64,000 bases of DNA from Streptosporangium sp. NBC_01495 (GCF_036250735.1 NZ_CP109430.1:2170001-2234000); one strand, 5' to 3'; positions 34,764 to 43,087 are shown, counted from the stretch's first letter. The notes: generated by a model from the letters alone, not told the origin. Translations and numbers: made by a program.

Positions 34764-35612
34764 ATGGAGGCATCGGAAGTCCGTCGCGCGGTTGAGGCCG
34801 GGAGGGCGACCGCTTCCGCCCTGGGCCTTCAGGTCGACGACGTGGTCGTCATCAACAACTCGGACCGCATCGTGTTGCGCCTGGTCCCCTGCGATGTTCT
34901 TGCTCGGGTCGCACCCTCAGCGCATCGAGCCGGCTCCCGGTTCGAAGTAGAGGTTGCTCGCCGTCTCGCCGAAGTCGACGGTCCGGTGGCTGAGCTTGAG
35001 CCTCGGGTCGAACCCCGAGTCTATTTGCGTGACGCCTTCGCCATCTCGCTCTGGACCTACTACGAACCGGTGGGATCAGAGATCGCACCGGCCCACTATG
35101 CAGACGCGCTCATGCGGCACCATGCCGCCCTACGCAAGGTCGATCTGGAGGCACCGCACGTCACCGAGCGAATCGCCGGCGCGCTGAGAGAGGTGGTCGA
35201 CCGAGAGCAGACTCCGGCGCTGCCCGGCCCCGACCGGGAACTCCTCAGCGACACACTCGGTAGCCTGAGCGCCGCGATCAGCAGCGGGGAAGCCGCCGAG
35301 CAGTTGTTGCACGGCGAGCCGCACCCGGGCAACCTGCTCAAGACGAGGAGAGGGCCGCTCTTCGTGGACCTCGCGACGTGCTGCCGTGGGCCGATCGAGT
35401 TTGACCTCGCCCATGCCCCCGAAGAAGTTGGAGAGCACTATCCGGGGGCTGACCACGATCTGATTCACCAGTGCCGCGCCGTGATGTGGGCGTTGTTCGC
35501 GACCTGGCGCTGGCGCCGAGACGACCAGTTTCCCGACAGGCAGTACTGGAGAGTGGAGGGGCTCAACCGGGTTCGAGCCGCACTCGATCGCTACGGACCG
35601 GACCGGGCCTGA
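34764..35612 (+). CDS. Aminoglycoside phosphotransferase-fold (APH) kinase-like protein
   Basis: A 282-residue small-molecule kinase-fold protein. The catalytic loop is LLHGEPHPGNLL (about 178-189), where Glu replaces the usual Asp of HGDxHxxN. The metal-binding segment is LFVDLATCCRGPIEFDLAHA (about 197-216) with both Asp residues. The variant HGE is, as far as I recall, shared by a whole actinobacterial APH subgroup, so activity is not excluded. ATG 34764 follows GAGGGAGG. The preceding 197 bp are a duplicated foreign fragment, so the native promoter may have been replaced. Confidence 0.8.
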   Translation: MEASEVRRAVEAGRATASALGLQVDDVVVINNSDRIVLRLVPCDVLARVAPSAHRAGSRFEVEVARRLAEVDGPVAELEPRVEPRVYLRDAFAISLWTYYEPVGSEIAPAHYADALMRHHAALRKVDLEAPHVTERIAGALREVVDREQTPALPGPDRELLSDTLGSLSAAISSGEAAEQLLHGEPHPGNLLKTRRGPLFVDLATCCRGPIEFDLAHAPEEVGEHYPGADHDLIHQCRAVMWALFATWRWRRDDQFPDRQYWRVEGLNRVRAALDRYGPDRA

Positions 35613-35701
35613 CCGGTTCGCGCACGCCGTGTCGCCGCACATTGTCGGCATTCGCTAGCAGGTCCCGGTGAAACGGGCGTTGTGAGGGCGTGAACCGGCG
35701 T

Positions 35702-36082
35702 TCAGAACATCCCGTTGGGGATCTCCGCGGGGTCTGGCACAGGTTGGACGACGTCCCAGTGCTCGACGATCAGTCCGTCCTCCAGCCGCCAGATGTCGAC
35801 GACCGCGGTTCCGCGCTCGTCGTCCGACGTGATCATGAGGTAGTGCACGACCACGTACTGCCCGTCGGCGATGACGCGCTTGAGCTCCAGCCGGGCGCCT
35901 GCCACCGGGCTGTGCGCGATGAAGTCGATGAACGCGTCCCGGCCGGAGGGGTTACCCGGGCTGTGCTCGACGAAGTCCTCCCGCACCAGGGTGCGCAGGA
36001 TGTCCACGTTGCCCTTCGCGAACTCCGCGAAGCCTTCGAGCACGAGCTTCCTGTTGTGTTCCGTCTCAGTGGGGTCTGTCAT
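35702..36082 (-). CDS. SnoaL-like polyketide-cyclase/NTF2-fold protein
   Basis: A 126-residue NTF2-like alpha+beta barrel: helix HNRKLVLEGFAEFAKGNVDI, then FVEHSPGNPSGRDAFIDFI and IWRLEDGLIVEHWDVVQPVP, the typical ending of SnoaL-like proteins. The family includes cyclases, isomerases and ligand carriers, so the reaction cannot be predicted. It diverges from the XRE regulator at 36171 across 88 bp, which suggests the regulator controls it. The start at 36082 lacks a strong ribosome site. Confidence 0.85.
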   Translation of the reverse strand: MTDPTETEHNRKLVLEGFAEFAKGNVDILRTLVREDFVEHSPGNPSGRDAFIDFIAHSPVAGARLELKRVIADGQYVVVHYLMITSDDERGTAVVDIWRLEDGLIVEHWDVVQPVPDPAEIPNGMF

Positions 36083-36170
36083 GTCGGCAACGGTCGCAGC
36101 GCCGGGACGTCGCCGTCGATTACATGCCTTGTAATGGCGGTGAGGCCCGGGGCCGGGATAGAACCGACTC

Positions 36171-37031
36171 ATGTCAGCGGACCGGCCCGTCGGTGAGCTC
36201 CTGCGTGAGTGGCGCCGTCGTAGGCATCTGAGCCAGCTCGATCTGGCCATCCAGGCGGGGGTTTCCAGCCGCCACGTCAGCTTCGTCGAGACCGGCCGTA
36301 CGACTCCCAGCCGCCGGATGGTCCTGCACCTGGCCGAACACCTTCAGGTTCCGCTGCGAGAGCGCAACCGGCTCCTGGTCGTCGCGGGATACGCGCCGGT
36401 CTTCCGGGAGCGCCCGCTGGACGCCCCGGATCTGACCGCGGCGCGAGAGGCCCTGCGACAGATCCTGCGCGGGCATGAGCCGAATCCGGCGCTGGTGGTG
36501 GATCACCGCTGGAACCTGATACTCGCCAACTCCGCCGCCGACGTGTTCCTGGACGGTGTCGCCCCCGCCCTGCTCGAACCACCGGTCAACATGATGCGCC
36601 TGGGCCTGCATCCCGAGGGCTTCGCACCCCGTCTGCTCAATCTGGAGCAGGTACGCGGATTCCTGCTGCCACGGCTGGCACGACAGATGCACCGGACCGG
36701 GGATCCCCATTTGAGCGATCTCCACGCGGAGCTGGTCTCCTACGGCGTTCCCGATCAGCTTGAGCCGCCGGATCCGGCGGACATCGCGCTGCCCGTCCGG
36801 ATCCGGCATCGAGGAGTCGACCTGAGTTTCTTCAGCACGATCACCACGTTCGGCGCCGCTTTCGACATCACGCTCGAAGAGGTCGCGGTCGAGGCCTACT
36901 TCCCTGCGGACATGTCCACCACCCTCGCACTACGCGGCGGCACCGGGTCGGCGGCCCCGGATACCGCACCCTCCGAACAGGCGCACCTGGGAAACGGCGG
37001 AGGATCTCCACGTGGCATTCGACGGTCGTGA
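36171..37031 (+). CDS. XRE family regulator with MmyB-like ligand-binding domain
   Basis: A 286-residue regulator: helix-turn-helix at about 8-62 (LLREWRRRRHLSQLDLAIQA, then SSRHVSFVETGRTTPSRRM), followed by the MmyB-type PAS-like domain (about 105-265) with HRWNLILANSAADVF and NMMRLGLHPEGFAPRLLN. This domain binds fatty-acid-like ligands in characterised homologues. The C-terminal tail is extended. A relic of its last 45 codons lies at 30488-30634. It is probably an autoregulator that also controls the divergent SnoaL-like gene. Confidence 0.9.
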   Translation: MSADRPVGELLREWRRRRHLSQLDLAIQAGVSSRHVSFVETGRTTPSRRMVLHLAEHLQVPLRERNRLLVVAGYAPVFRERPLDAPDLTAAREALRQILRGHEPNPALVVDHRWNLILANSAADVFLDGVAPALLEPPVNMMRLGLHPEGFAPRLLNLEQVRGFLLPRLARQMHRTGDPHLSDLHAELVSYGVPDQLEPPDPADIALPVRIRHRGVDLSFFSTITTFGAAFDITLEEVAVEAYFPADMSTTLALRGGTGSAAPDTAPSEQAHLGNGGGSPRGIRRS

Positions 37032-37169
37032 CGGCCTGGTCGGCGTGAGCGTGGACGTTCGCATGGCGGGGTTGTTCCAGTGTTTCCGTTCAAGCCTCGG
37101 TTCTCGTCGCATGTGGTGCGACCGGGCCGGCTACGGTGCGGTTCGGTACGTTCCTCTGGCCTTCCCCGC

Positions 37170-37673
37170 TCATGGGGTAGTTTTCCTTGCCGGTACGTCC
37201 GGTCGGTGAAGCCGGGCCGTGCGCCGCTCGATCTCCTTCTCGCCCGCTCCCGCGAAGGCGAGGATGTCGGCCAGCCGGAAGATGCGGCCGGCGCCGCCCC
37301 AGTTGCCGTCGGTGATCTCGTTCACGATCACCCAGACGCGGAAGCCGTCCTCGGGTGCGGGATCCCGGCCGTTCTTCTCGGCGCGGAGGATCCGCTCGGT
37401 CACCTCCGCGACCAGGCCCGCCTTGGCGTCGTCGTCGAGCGTGGCCTGCGGCACCCCGAGCACGACCCGGTAGTGGGGTTGCCGCACGGGACGGCCCGCC
37501 ACCGTGACCAGCGACGGCTCGTGCAGGAAGGTCCAGGCGATCGACTCGGCCGCCTTGTTTCCCGGCTCCGCGCCCTCCCACTTCAGAAGGGTGCGTGTGA
37601 GGGTCTCCATGAGCTCGGCCTTGCCGTCATCCGTGAGCGTGCCGCTCGGCATCGTGAGGTCGATCATGGGCAT
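37170..37673 (-). CDS. Tautomerase (4-oxalocrotonate tautomerase superfamily), fused-repeat type
   Basis: A 167-residue protein that begins MPMIDLTMPSGTLTDDGKAE, so Pro2 becomes the catalytic N-terminal base after Met removal, the hallmark of the superfamily. A second beta-alpha unit in the C-terminal half (QPHYRVVLGVPQATLDDDAK) indicates two fused 4-OT-like units. ATG 37673 has GGAGG 6 nt upstream. It is divergent from an HxlR regulator across 70 bp full of repeats, so it is likely controlled by it. Substrate unknown. Confidence 0.82.
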   Translation of the reverse strand: MPMIDLTMPSGTLTDDGKAELMETLTRTLLKWEGAEPGNKAAESIAWTFLHEPSLVTVAGRPVRQPHYRVVLGVPQATLDDDAKAGLVAEVTERILRAEKNGRDPAPEDGFRVWVIVNEITDGNWGGAGRIFRLADILAFAGAGEKEIERRTARLHRPDVPARKTTP

Positions 37674-37692
37674 GGTCTGCCTCCGGAAGTAA

Positions 37693-37743
37693 GTTCACTA
37701 GAGCAACTGACGTTAACACCGTCAGTTCAGTAGAACAACTAAC
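37693..37743. promoter_or_regulatory. Operator cluster between tautomerase and HxlR genes
   Basis: A 19-bp direct repeat, GTTCACTAGAGCAACTGAC (37693-37711) and GTTCAGTAGAACAACTAAC (37725-37743), is spaced three helical turns apart (32 bp). An inverted repeat AACTGACG/CGTCAGTT (37705-37712, 37720-37727) lies between and overlaps them. Two dimers could bind on one DNA face and silence both divergent genes. Confidence 0.75.
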
Positions 37744-38247
37744 ATGGATGCCATGCGCCGAACCCGCTTCGACAACTGGCCGTGCTCGATCGCTCGCACC
37801 GTCGACCTCGTCGGCGACTGGTGGACGCCCCTCGTCATGCGCGAGGCGTTCTACGGCGCTCGCCGTTTCGAGGAGTTCCAGCAGCGGCTGGGGGTGAGCC
37901 GTAACGTCCTCACCCAGCGCCTTGATCGCCTCGTCGACGAGGACATGCTCACGCGCCTGCCCTACCAGGAGCGGCCGACGCGTCACGAATATCGGCTGAC
38001 CGACAAGGGGCGCGACTTCTTCACGGTGCTCGCCGCGATGATCCGCTGGGGAGACCGTTGGCTGACGGATCCCGATGGGCCACCTGTTGAACTGCGTGAC
38101 CGCGAGACGGGCCTGTCGGTCGAGATCGAAGTGATCGACACGAGGACGGGCCGGCCGATCGACGTGCGTCAGGTCATCCCGACGCCGGGCCCGGGACTTC
38201 CCCAGGATCTCGCCGAACAGCTGCTAGACCGCCATCGCCGCCGGTGA
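37744..38247 (+). CDS. HxlR family winged-helix regulator
   Basis: A 167-residue DNA-binding protein of the HxlR (DUF24) type: NWPCSIARTVDLVGDWWTPL near the N-terminus with the single conserved Cys often used for redox or electrophile sensing, then RRFEEFQQRLGVSRNVLTQR and a wing around YQERPTRHEYRLTDKG. The first ATG follows the direct repeat immediately with no ribosome site; ATG 37753 is an alternative. The 3' end overlaps the convergent MocR gene by 24 bp. Confidence 0.9.
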   Translation: MDAMRRTRFDNWPCSIARTVDLVGDWWTPLVMREAFYGARRFEEFQQRLGVSRNVLTQRLDRLVDEDMLTRLPYQERPTRHEYRLTDKGRDFFTVLAAMIRWGDRWLTDPDGPPVELRDRETGLSVEIEVIDTRTGRPIDVRQVIPTPGPGLPQDLAEQLLDRHRRR

Positions 38248-39648
38248 GGTGACGCGTCTCGCCGGTGGGCTGTAGGTGCGCCACGCCTCGGCCAGGCGGC
38301 GGACGGCCTCGCTCAGCTCGTCCACGGGAGCCAGGAAGTGGATGCGGACGTACGCTCCGCTCTGCCCGGACACGTCGAGCCCGCCACCGGGCAGCACGGC
38401 GACCCGGTGGCGGATCGCCGCTTGCGCGAACGAGGTGCCGTCACCGTACGGCAGACGTACCCACAGGGTCTGGCCGCCGCGAACGGGTGGTGCGTCCCAG
38501 TCAGGTAGATGCCGGGCCAGCTGGGCGAGCAGGTGGTCGTGGCGGGCTTCTCGCTGCTCGGCCCAGCGCCGGCGCAGCGCCCCGAGGCGCGGCAGCAGGT
38601 CGGCGGCGGCGAGCTGCGCGAGGATGTCGCCGCCGAGGTCGTGCACTGCCCGCAGCCGTGCGAGCCGGGTGATGACCGGTGCGGGCGCGCGCACCCAGCC
38701 GATTCTCAGCCCACCCCAGACGATCTTGCTGAGTGAGCCGACCGAGATCACCGTGTCCGCGTAGGCGGCCAACGGAGGTGGTGTCTCCTCGCCGGGGAAG
38801 CCCAGGTCGATGAGGACCTCGTCATCGATCAGCGGAACGTCGGCGGCGGCCGCCGTCTCGGCCAGCCTCCGGCGCGACAGCGGAGACAGCACCGCGCCGG
38901 TGGGGTTGTGGAAGCTCGGGATCGCGTAGGCGAGGGTCGGGCGATGTTCGCGGACAGCCGCCTCGAACCCGCACAGCCCCACCGGCAGGGGACGCGGCAC
39001 GGCCGCTTCGTCGCGGAACGCCTCCAGCGCGCCGGGATAGGTGGGCGCTTCCACCAGCACGTGGTCGCCCGGTCGGACGAAGGCGCGGGCGAGCAGGGAC
39101 AGCGCCTGCTGGGCGCCGTTCGTGACCAGAATCTGATCCGGTTCGGTGGGCACCCCGCGCCGCTCGTAGTGCTCGGTGATCGCGCGGCGCAACGTGACAT
39201 GGCCTGACGGGTGGTAGCCGATGTCACCGGTGGTCGCCGCGAGCTCGGGCAGGACACGCTCGTACGCCTCCACCAGTTCGGGCGGAGGGGAGTCCGGCGC
39301 GGCGCACGCGAGCAAGATCACCCCGTCTCGCGGCTCCAGCAGGTGCAGGAAGACCGGCGCGCTGGTGACGTCGTGCGCCGCCGCCGAGGCGGACCCCGCC
39401 ACGCGCGTGCCGCTGCCCTGCCGCCGGACGATCCGCCCCTCCTGGTGCAGCAGGTCGTAAGCGGCGACGACGGTGTTGCGCCCCACCGAGAGAACCGAGG
39501 CGAGGGCCCGATCGGGCGGCAGCGGCGTGCCCGGCGGCAGCCCGCCGTCGTTGATCAGCCGGCGCAGCCGTGCCGCGAGCAGCACGTACAGCGGCCCGCG
39601 GTCGGCCGACCAGCGACCCAGCTGTTCGGTCAGATCAATTGGTCCCAT
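38224..39648 (-). CDS. MocR/PdxR-type GntR regulator with aminotransferase domain
   Basis: A 474-residue fusion: N-terminal GntR winged helix (about 15-80, LPPDRALASVLSVGRNTVVA) and a class I aminotransferase-fold domain that binds PLP. The PLP Lys is expected in SVGSLSKIVWGGLRIGWV (about 308) and the Asn/Asp/Tyr pocket around SFHNPTGAV and PLIDDEV. MocR proteins sense PLP or amino acid-like ligands. The operator AATTGGT-N11-ACCAATT spans its own start codon, pointing to tight autorepression. No target gene is adjacent on the plus side. Confidence 0.9.
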   Translation of the reverse strand: MGPIDLTEQLGRWSADRGPLYVLLAARLRRLINDGGLPPGTPLPPDRALASVLSVGRNTVVAAYDLLHQEGRIVRRQGSGTRVAGSASAAAHDVTSAPVFLHLLEPRDGVILLACAAPDSPPPELVEAYERVLPELAATTGDIGYHPSGHVTLRRAITEHYERRGVPTEPDQILVTNGAQQALSLLARAFVRPGDHVLVEAPTYPGALEAFRDEAAVPRPLPVGLCGFEAAVREHRPTLAYAIPSFHNPTGAVLSPLSRRRLAETAAAADVPLIDDEVLIDLGFPGEETPPPLAAYADTVISVGSLSKIVWGGLRIGWVRAPAPVITRLARLRAVHDLGGDILAQLAAADLLPRLGALRRRWAEQREARHDHLLAQLARHLPDWDAPPVRGGQTLWVRLPYGDGTSFAQAAIRHRVAVLPGGGLDVSGQSGAYVRIHFLAPVDELSEAVRRLAEAWRTYSPPARRVTSPAAMAV

Positions 39649-39661
39649 ATGCGAACCAATT
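39637..39661 (-). promoter_or_regulatory. MocR operator overlapping its start codon
   Basis: A perfect 7-bp inverted repeat (AATTGGT at 39637-39643, ACCAATT at 39655-39661) with an 11-bp centre. The ATG (39646-39648) lies inside the centre, so transcription must start upstream of, or within, a site the regulator would cover. Confidence 0.65.
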
Positions 39662-39752
39662 ATGCCAGCTTGGCGCTAGGGTCACGACTTCCTTGAACGA
39701 CTGGATTCCACGCGGTGGCGAGAGCCGTCCCCGGCGGCGCCCGCCTGGGCCC

Positions 39753-40667
39753 TCACAGGCGGTAGACCCGGCGGGCGGTCGCGGCGAACACGTTCTGGAC
39801 GACCTGGGCGGACCGGCGGGAGAGGACCTCCTGCCAGGTGGAGACCAGCGAGGGCAGGTCGGTCCAGAGCTTCTCGATCGGGAAGTTGCTCCCCCACATG
39901 CAGCGGTGGGAGCCGAAGGCCTCCAGGCAGGTGTCCGCGACCGTCTCGATCAGTACGCGGTCCACGCGGTGCACGAACGTGCCCTGGCCGGTGAGCTTCA
40001 CCACGACGTTGGGCCGCTCGGCCAGCAGCCTCAGGCCGCGTTTCCACTCCGCGACCCGGGACGCCTCGAAGTCGTCGAGCATCCCCGCGTGGACCAGCAC
40101 GAACGTGACGTCGGGGAAGTCGTCGACGAAGCTCGCGGCGTCGGCCATCTGGCCGGCGAACACCTGGAGCTCGAACAGCCAGCCGAGGTCGGCGAGCGAG
40201 GCGATGTTGCGGCGGAAGACCGGGTCCTTCATGCGGTCGGGGGCGGAGGCGAACCGGAACTCCGGCCGTTCGTGCCAGTGCAGCTGCAGCCGGGTGCCCC
40301 TCATGAGGGGGGTGAGCGCGGCCTGGCGGCGCATCACCTCCGCCGCGCCCTCGTCGAAGAGGTCCGCGGAGCCGACCACGGCCGTGGGCCAGCCGGTCTC
40401 GGCGTGCGTCTCGCGCAGCCAGCGCACCTCGTCCAGGGAGCGGTCGAGCGGCCAGTTGGCCTGGACGTAGACCGCGGAGGTGATGCCGCAGGCGGTGGCC
40501 TCCTCGACGTACTCCGACACCGGGTAGTCGCGGCGGATCGGTTCGTAGGGTCCGAAGATGCGCGGGACCATCTCTCCCCGGAGCCAGGGCAGGTCGGCGG
40601 CGCGCCAGATGTGGTGGTGCGCGTCGACGATCCCGGTGGGGGCCGGACGGGCGGTGGTGTCGGTCAT
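39753..40667 (-). CDS. Amidohydrolase 2 family metal-dependent hydrolase (TIM barrel)
   Basis: A 304-residue enzyme of the amidohydrolase_2 family. The first metal site is VDAHHHIW (about 14-21), the core includes TRLQLHWHERPEF and FVLVHAGMLDDFEA with the conserved His, and GSNFPIEKLW (about 256) occupies the place where many members have GSDFP (Asp replaced by Asn). It is the last gene of the molybdenum hydroxylase operon; the start overlaps the preceding 31-codon ORF by 4 bp. It probably opens or decarboxylates the hydroxylated ring product, which is an inference from position. Confidence 0.87.
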   Translation of the reverse strand: MTDTTARPAPTGIVDAHHHIWRAADLPWLRGEMVPRIFGPYEPIRRDYPVSEYVEEATACGITSAVYVQANWPLDRSLDEVRWLRETHAETGWPTAVVGSADLFDEGAAEVMRRQAALTPLMRGTRLQLHWHERPEFRFASAPDRMKDPVFRRNIASLADLGWLFELQVFAGQMADAASFVDDFPDVTFVLVHAGMLDDFEASRVAEWKRGLRLLAERPNVVVKLTGQGTFVHRVDRVLIETVADTCLEAFGSHRCMWGSNFPIEKLWTDLPSLVSTWQEVLSRRSAQVVQNVFAATARRVYRL

Positions 40668-40759
40668 CGAATGCCTCCGGCGTGGAGATCCCCGGCGTCG
40701 GCCCGGGGGAGGAGCCGCGGCACGGTGCCGCGAAGGGGCTTGTCCGTGGCGGGTGTCAT
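40664..40759 (-). CDS. 31-codon ORF coupled to both neighbours
   Basis: ATG 40759 overlaps the CoxE-like stop by 4 bp (ATGA), and its own TGA overlaps the amidohydrolase ATG by 4 bp. It codes MTPATDKPLRGTVPRLLPRA, then DAGDLHAGGIR. It carries the ribosome site (GGAGG) of the amidohydrolase. It may be a genuine small protein or simply a translated bridge that couples the two genes. Confidence 0.4.
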   Translation of the reverse strand: MTPATDKPLRGTVPRLLPRADAGDLHAGGIR

Positions 40760-42054
40760 GAACGGGCTCTCGTGGGTCGTGGGGTGTGCGGGCGCCTCGC
40801 CGCCGCGCGCCGGGGGCCGGACAGGACCGCCGGGAGGCGGCGGACCTCCGCGAGGCCGGTGGCCAGGTCGCGCACGCCGCCGAGGTGGTCGAGGTGGGGG
40901 AGCTGGGCGGCCATGGCGCGCGTGACCGGCCGGTAGGTGGGGGAGCACGCCAGCGGCGACCACCAGACGAGCCGGTGGCCCAGCCGGGACAGGCGGGCGG
41001 TCGCGCGGACCATGGGGACGCAGTCGCCGCGTTCGAGCCCGTCGGAGATCACGATCACCAGCGCGCCCCTCGCGAGCGCCACGAACCGCGGGACGCCCAG
41101 GAACTCGTGCAGTGCCGCCCCGATCGCGGTGCCGCCGTCGGCGTCCGTCACCAGCTCGGACACCGCCCGCAGCGCCCGCCCCGTGTGGGGATGCGACAGC
41201 GCGGAGGTGATCCTGGTGAGCCGGGTGCCGAAGGTGAAGACCTCGGTGCGGGCCGGTGCCGCGCGCAGCGCCGTGTGCGCCAGGCGGAGCAGGTCGGGGG
41301 TGTGCCGCCGCAGCGAGCCGGAGACGTCGACCAGGATGAGCAGGCGGCGCGGGCGCGGCGGCCGGGCGCGCCGGCGCAGTTCGACGATCTCCCCGTCGTG
41401 CCGGTGCGCCCGCCGCCAGATGTGCCGCACGTCCAGCCGGTCTCCGGACCGCGCCGGGCGCCGCCGCCTGGACGGGGCCGAGGGCAGTACGGCGGGCCAG
41501 GCGGCCTCCAGGGCGCGGGTGACCGAGCGCCACCGGTCGCCGGCCGCGTCGAAGTCCCGCCTGCCGTACGTGCTGAGCGTGCTGGCCTCGACGCCGTCGC
41601 CGGGCAGCACCTCGCGCGGGGCGGGGTCGTCCTCGCCCGGTCCCTGCGGGGAGGGGGCGTCGCTCTCCCCGGAGGGCGGCGGCGGTACGGCGTCCGGAAG
41701 GCCGCCCCGCCGGAACCACGCGGTGAAGACCCGGTCGAACGCGGCGAGCTCGCCGATGTCGTGCAGCAGGGTGATCCGGGCGTACCAGTACAGGGTCGTC
41801 AGGTCGCGCGGCGGCGACGCGCCGACGACCCGCAGCAGGTCGGCCTGTTTCGGCAGCGCGGTGGTCACGCCCGCGGCGCGCAACGCGGTCAGGAACCCCC
41901 ACAGGTGACCGGCGGCGAGGGCGGCGGGTTCACGGGCGCTCGACGGCTCCTTCGTGAGGGCGGCGGGTTCGGGATCGCCTGACGGCTTTTTCGTGAGGGC
42001 GGCGGGTTCGCAGGCGCTCGACGGCTTCTCCGCGTGTCCGGTGGGTTCAGACAT
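40756..42054 (-). CDS. CoxE-like VWA domain protein
   Basis: A 432-residue protein whose C-terminal half is a von Willebrand A domain with the MIDAS motif DVSGS (in LLILVDVSGSLRRHTPDLLR, about 246) and Thr/Asp positions (ADGGTAIGAALHEFL; IVISDGLERG). CoxE proteins act with a MoxR-type ATPase in maturing the active site of CO dehydrogenase and related molybdenum hydroxylases. The first about 45 residues are three near copies of a 15-17-residue unit (EPAALTKKPSGD, EPAALTKEPSSAR, EPAALAAGH), so the true start may be internal. It overlaps the MoxR gene by 8 bp. Confidence 0.88.
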   Translation of the reverse strand: MSEPTGHAEKPSSACEPAALTKKPSGDPEPAALTKEPSSAREPAALAAGHLWGFLTALRAAGVTTALPKQADLLRVVGASPPRDLTTLYWYARITLLHDIGELAAFDRVFTAWFRRGGLPDAVPPPPSGESDAPSPQGPGEDDPAPREVLPGDGVEASTLSTYGRRDFDAAGDRWRSVTRALEAAWPAVLPSAPSRRRRPARSGDRLDVRHIWRRAHRHDGEIVELRRRARPPRPRRLLILVDVSGSLRRHTPDLLRLAHTALRAAPARTEVFTFGTRLTRITSALSHPHTGRALRAVSELVTDADGGTAIGAALHEFLGVPRFVALARGALVIVISDGLERGDCVPMVRATARLSRLGHRLVWWSPLACSPTYRPVTRAMAAQLPHLDHLGGVRDLATGLAEVRRLPAVLSGPRRAAARRPHTPRPTRARS

Positions 42055-43087
42055 CGCGGAACAGCTCCTCCGCGTGCCCGGCGACCAGCCGGGTGTCCTC
42101 CTCGTCCTTGATGAGCAGGCCGAGGGCGCGGCGCAGCGCCACGGGCCACGGGCTGCCGCCCTCGGCCAGGGCCGTCGCGCCCCTGGCCCACTCCACGGAC
42201 TCGGCGATGCCGGGCCGTTTGAGCAGCGGCAGCCCGCGTACCCGCTGGACGGCGCGCACCAGCCCCTCCGCGGCCCGCTCCTCCAGGCCGGGTACGGCCG
42301 CGCGCAGGATCGCCCGCTCGCGGTCGACCTCGGGGAAGGCGATCCAGTGGTAGAGGCATCGCCGCTTGAGCGCGTCGTGCAGCTCGCGGGTCCGGTTGGA
42401 GGTCAGCACCACGACCGGTGGCGTGCGCGCCCTGATGGTGCCCAGCTCCGGGACCGTGATCTGGAAGTCGCCCAGGAACTCCAGCAGGAACGCCTCGAAC
42501 TCGCTGTCGGCACGGTCGATCTCGTCGATCAGCAGGACCGCGCCGCGATCGGCCTCCAGGGCGCGGAACAGCGGCCGCCGCAGCAGGAACTCCTCGCGGT
42601 AGAGGTCGCCGACCTCCTGGCCGCGGCTCTCGGCCACCCGGACCTGCAGGAGCTGCTTGGGATAGTCCCACTCGTACAGCGCCTGTCCGGCGTCCAGCCC
42701 CTCGAAGCACTGGAGCCGGATGAGCTCACGGCCGACGACGCGCGAGAGCACCGTGGCGACCTCGGTCTTCCCGACGCCCGGTTCCCCCTCCAGCAGCAAC
42801 GGCCGGCCCAGCCGCAGCGCCAGGTGGACGGCCGTGCGGAGTCCCTCGTCGGCGAAGTACCCCTCCCGTTCGAGCGCCGCGGCGAGCGCGCGCTCGTCCA
42901 GGAGACAGGCCGCCGGGGGATCCCCGCCGGGCGCGGAGGAGAACCCCCCGGCCGTCGAGGACCTCCCGGCCGTCGGGACCGAGGAGGACCCCCCGACGGC
43001 CGAGGAGAACCCCCCGGCCGTCGGGAAGGACCCGCCGGGCGCCGGGGGGAACCCGTCGGACACCGGGGAAGCCCCGCCGGGTGTCAC
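42047..43087 (-). CDS. MoxR family AAA+ ATPase (CoxD-like)
   Basis: A 346-residue AAA+ ATPase: Walker A LLEGEPGVGKTEVAT (about 104), Walker B AVLLIDEIDRAD (about 164), sensor 1 in PPVVVLTSNRTRELHDA, and an Arg finger region RCLYHWIAFPEVDRE. It works with the adjacent VWA protein as a chaperone or metal-insertion pair for the molybdenum hydroxylase. GTG 43087 overlaps the EthD stop by 4 bp (GTGA). The first about 60 residues are low complexity (GGFSSAVGG, STAGGFSSAPGG), unusual for MoxR proteins; starts after that segment are possible. Confidence 0.9.
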   Translation of the reverse strand: MTPGGASPVSDGFPPAPGGSFPTAGGFSSAVGGSSSVPTAGRSSTAGGFSSAPGGDPPAACLLDERALAAALEREGYFADEGLRTAVHLALRLGRPLLLEGEPGVGKTEVATVLSRVVGRELIRLQCFEGLDAGQALYEWDYPKQLLQVRVAESRGQEVGDLYREEFLLRRPLFRALEADRGAVLLIDEIDRADSEFEAFLLEFLGDFQITVPELGTIRARTPPVVVLTSNRTRELHDALKRRCLYHWIAFPEVDRERAILRAAVPGLEERAAEGLVRAVQRVRGLPLLKRPGIAESVEWARGATALAEGGSPWPVALRRALGLLIKDEEDTRLVAGHAEELFRDV

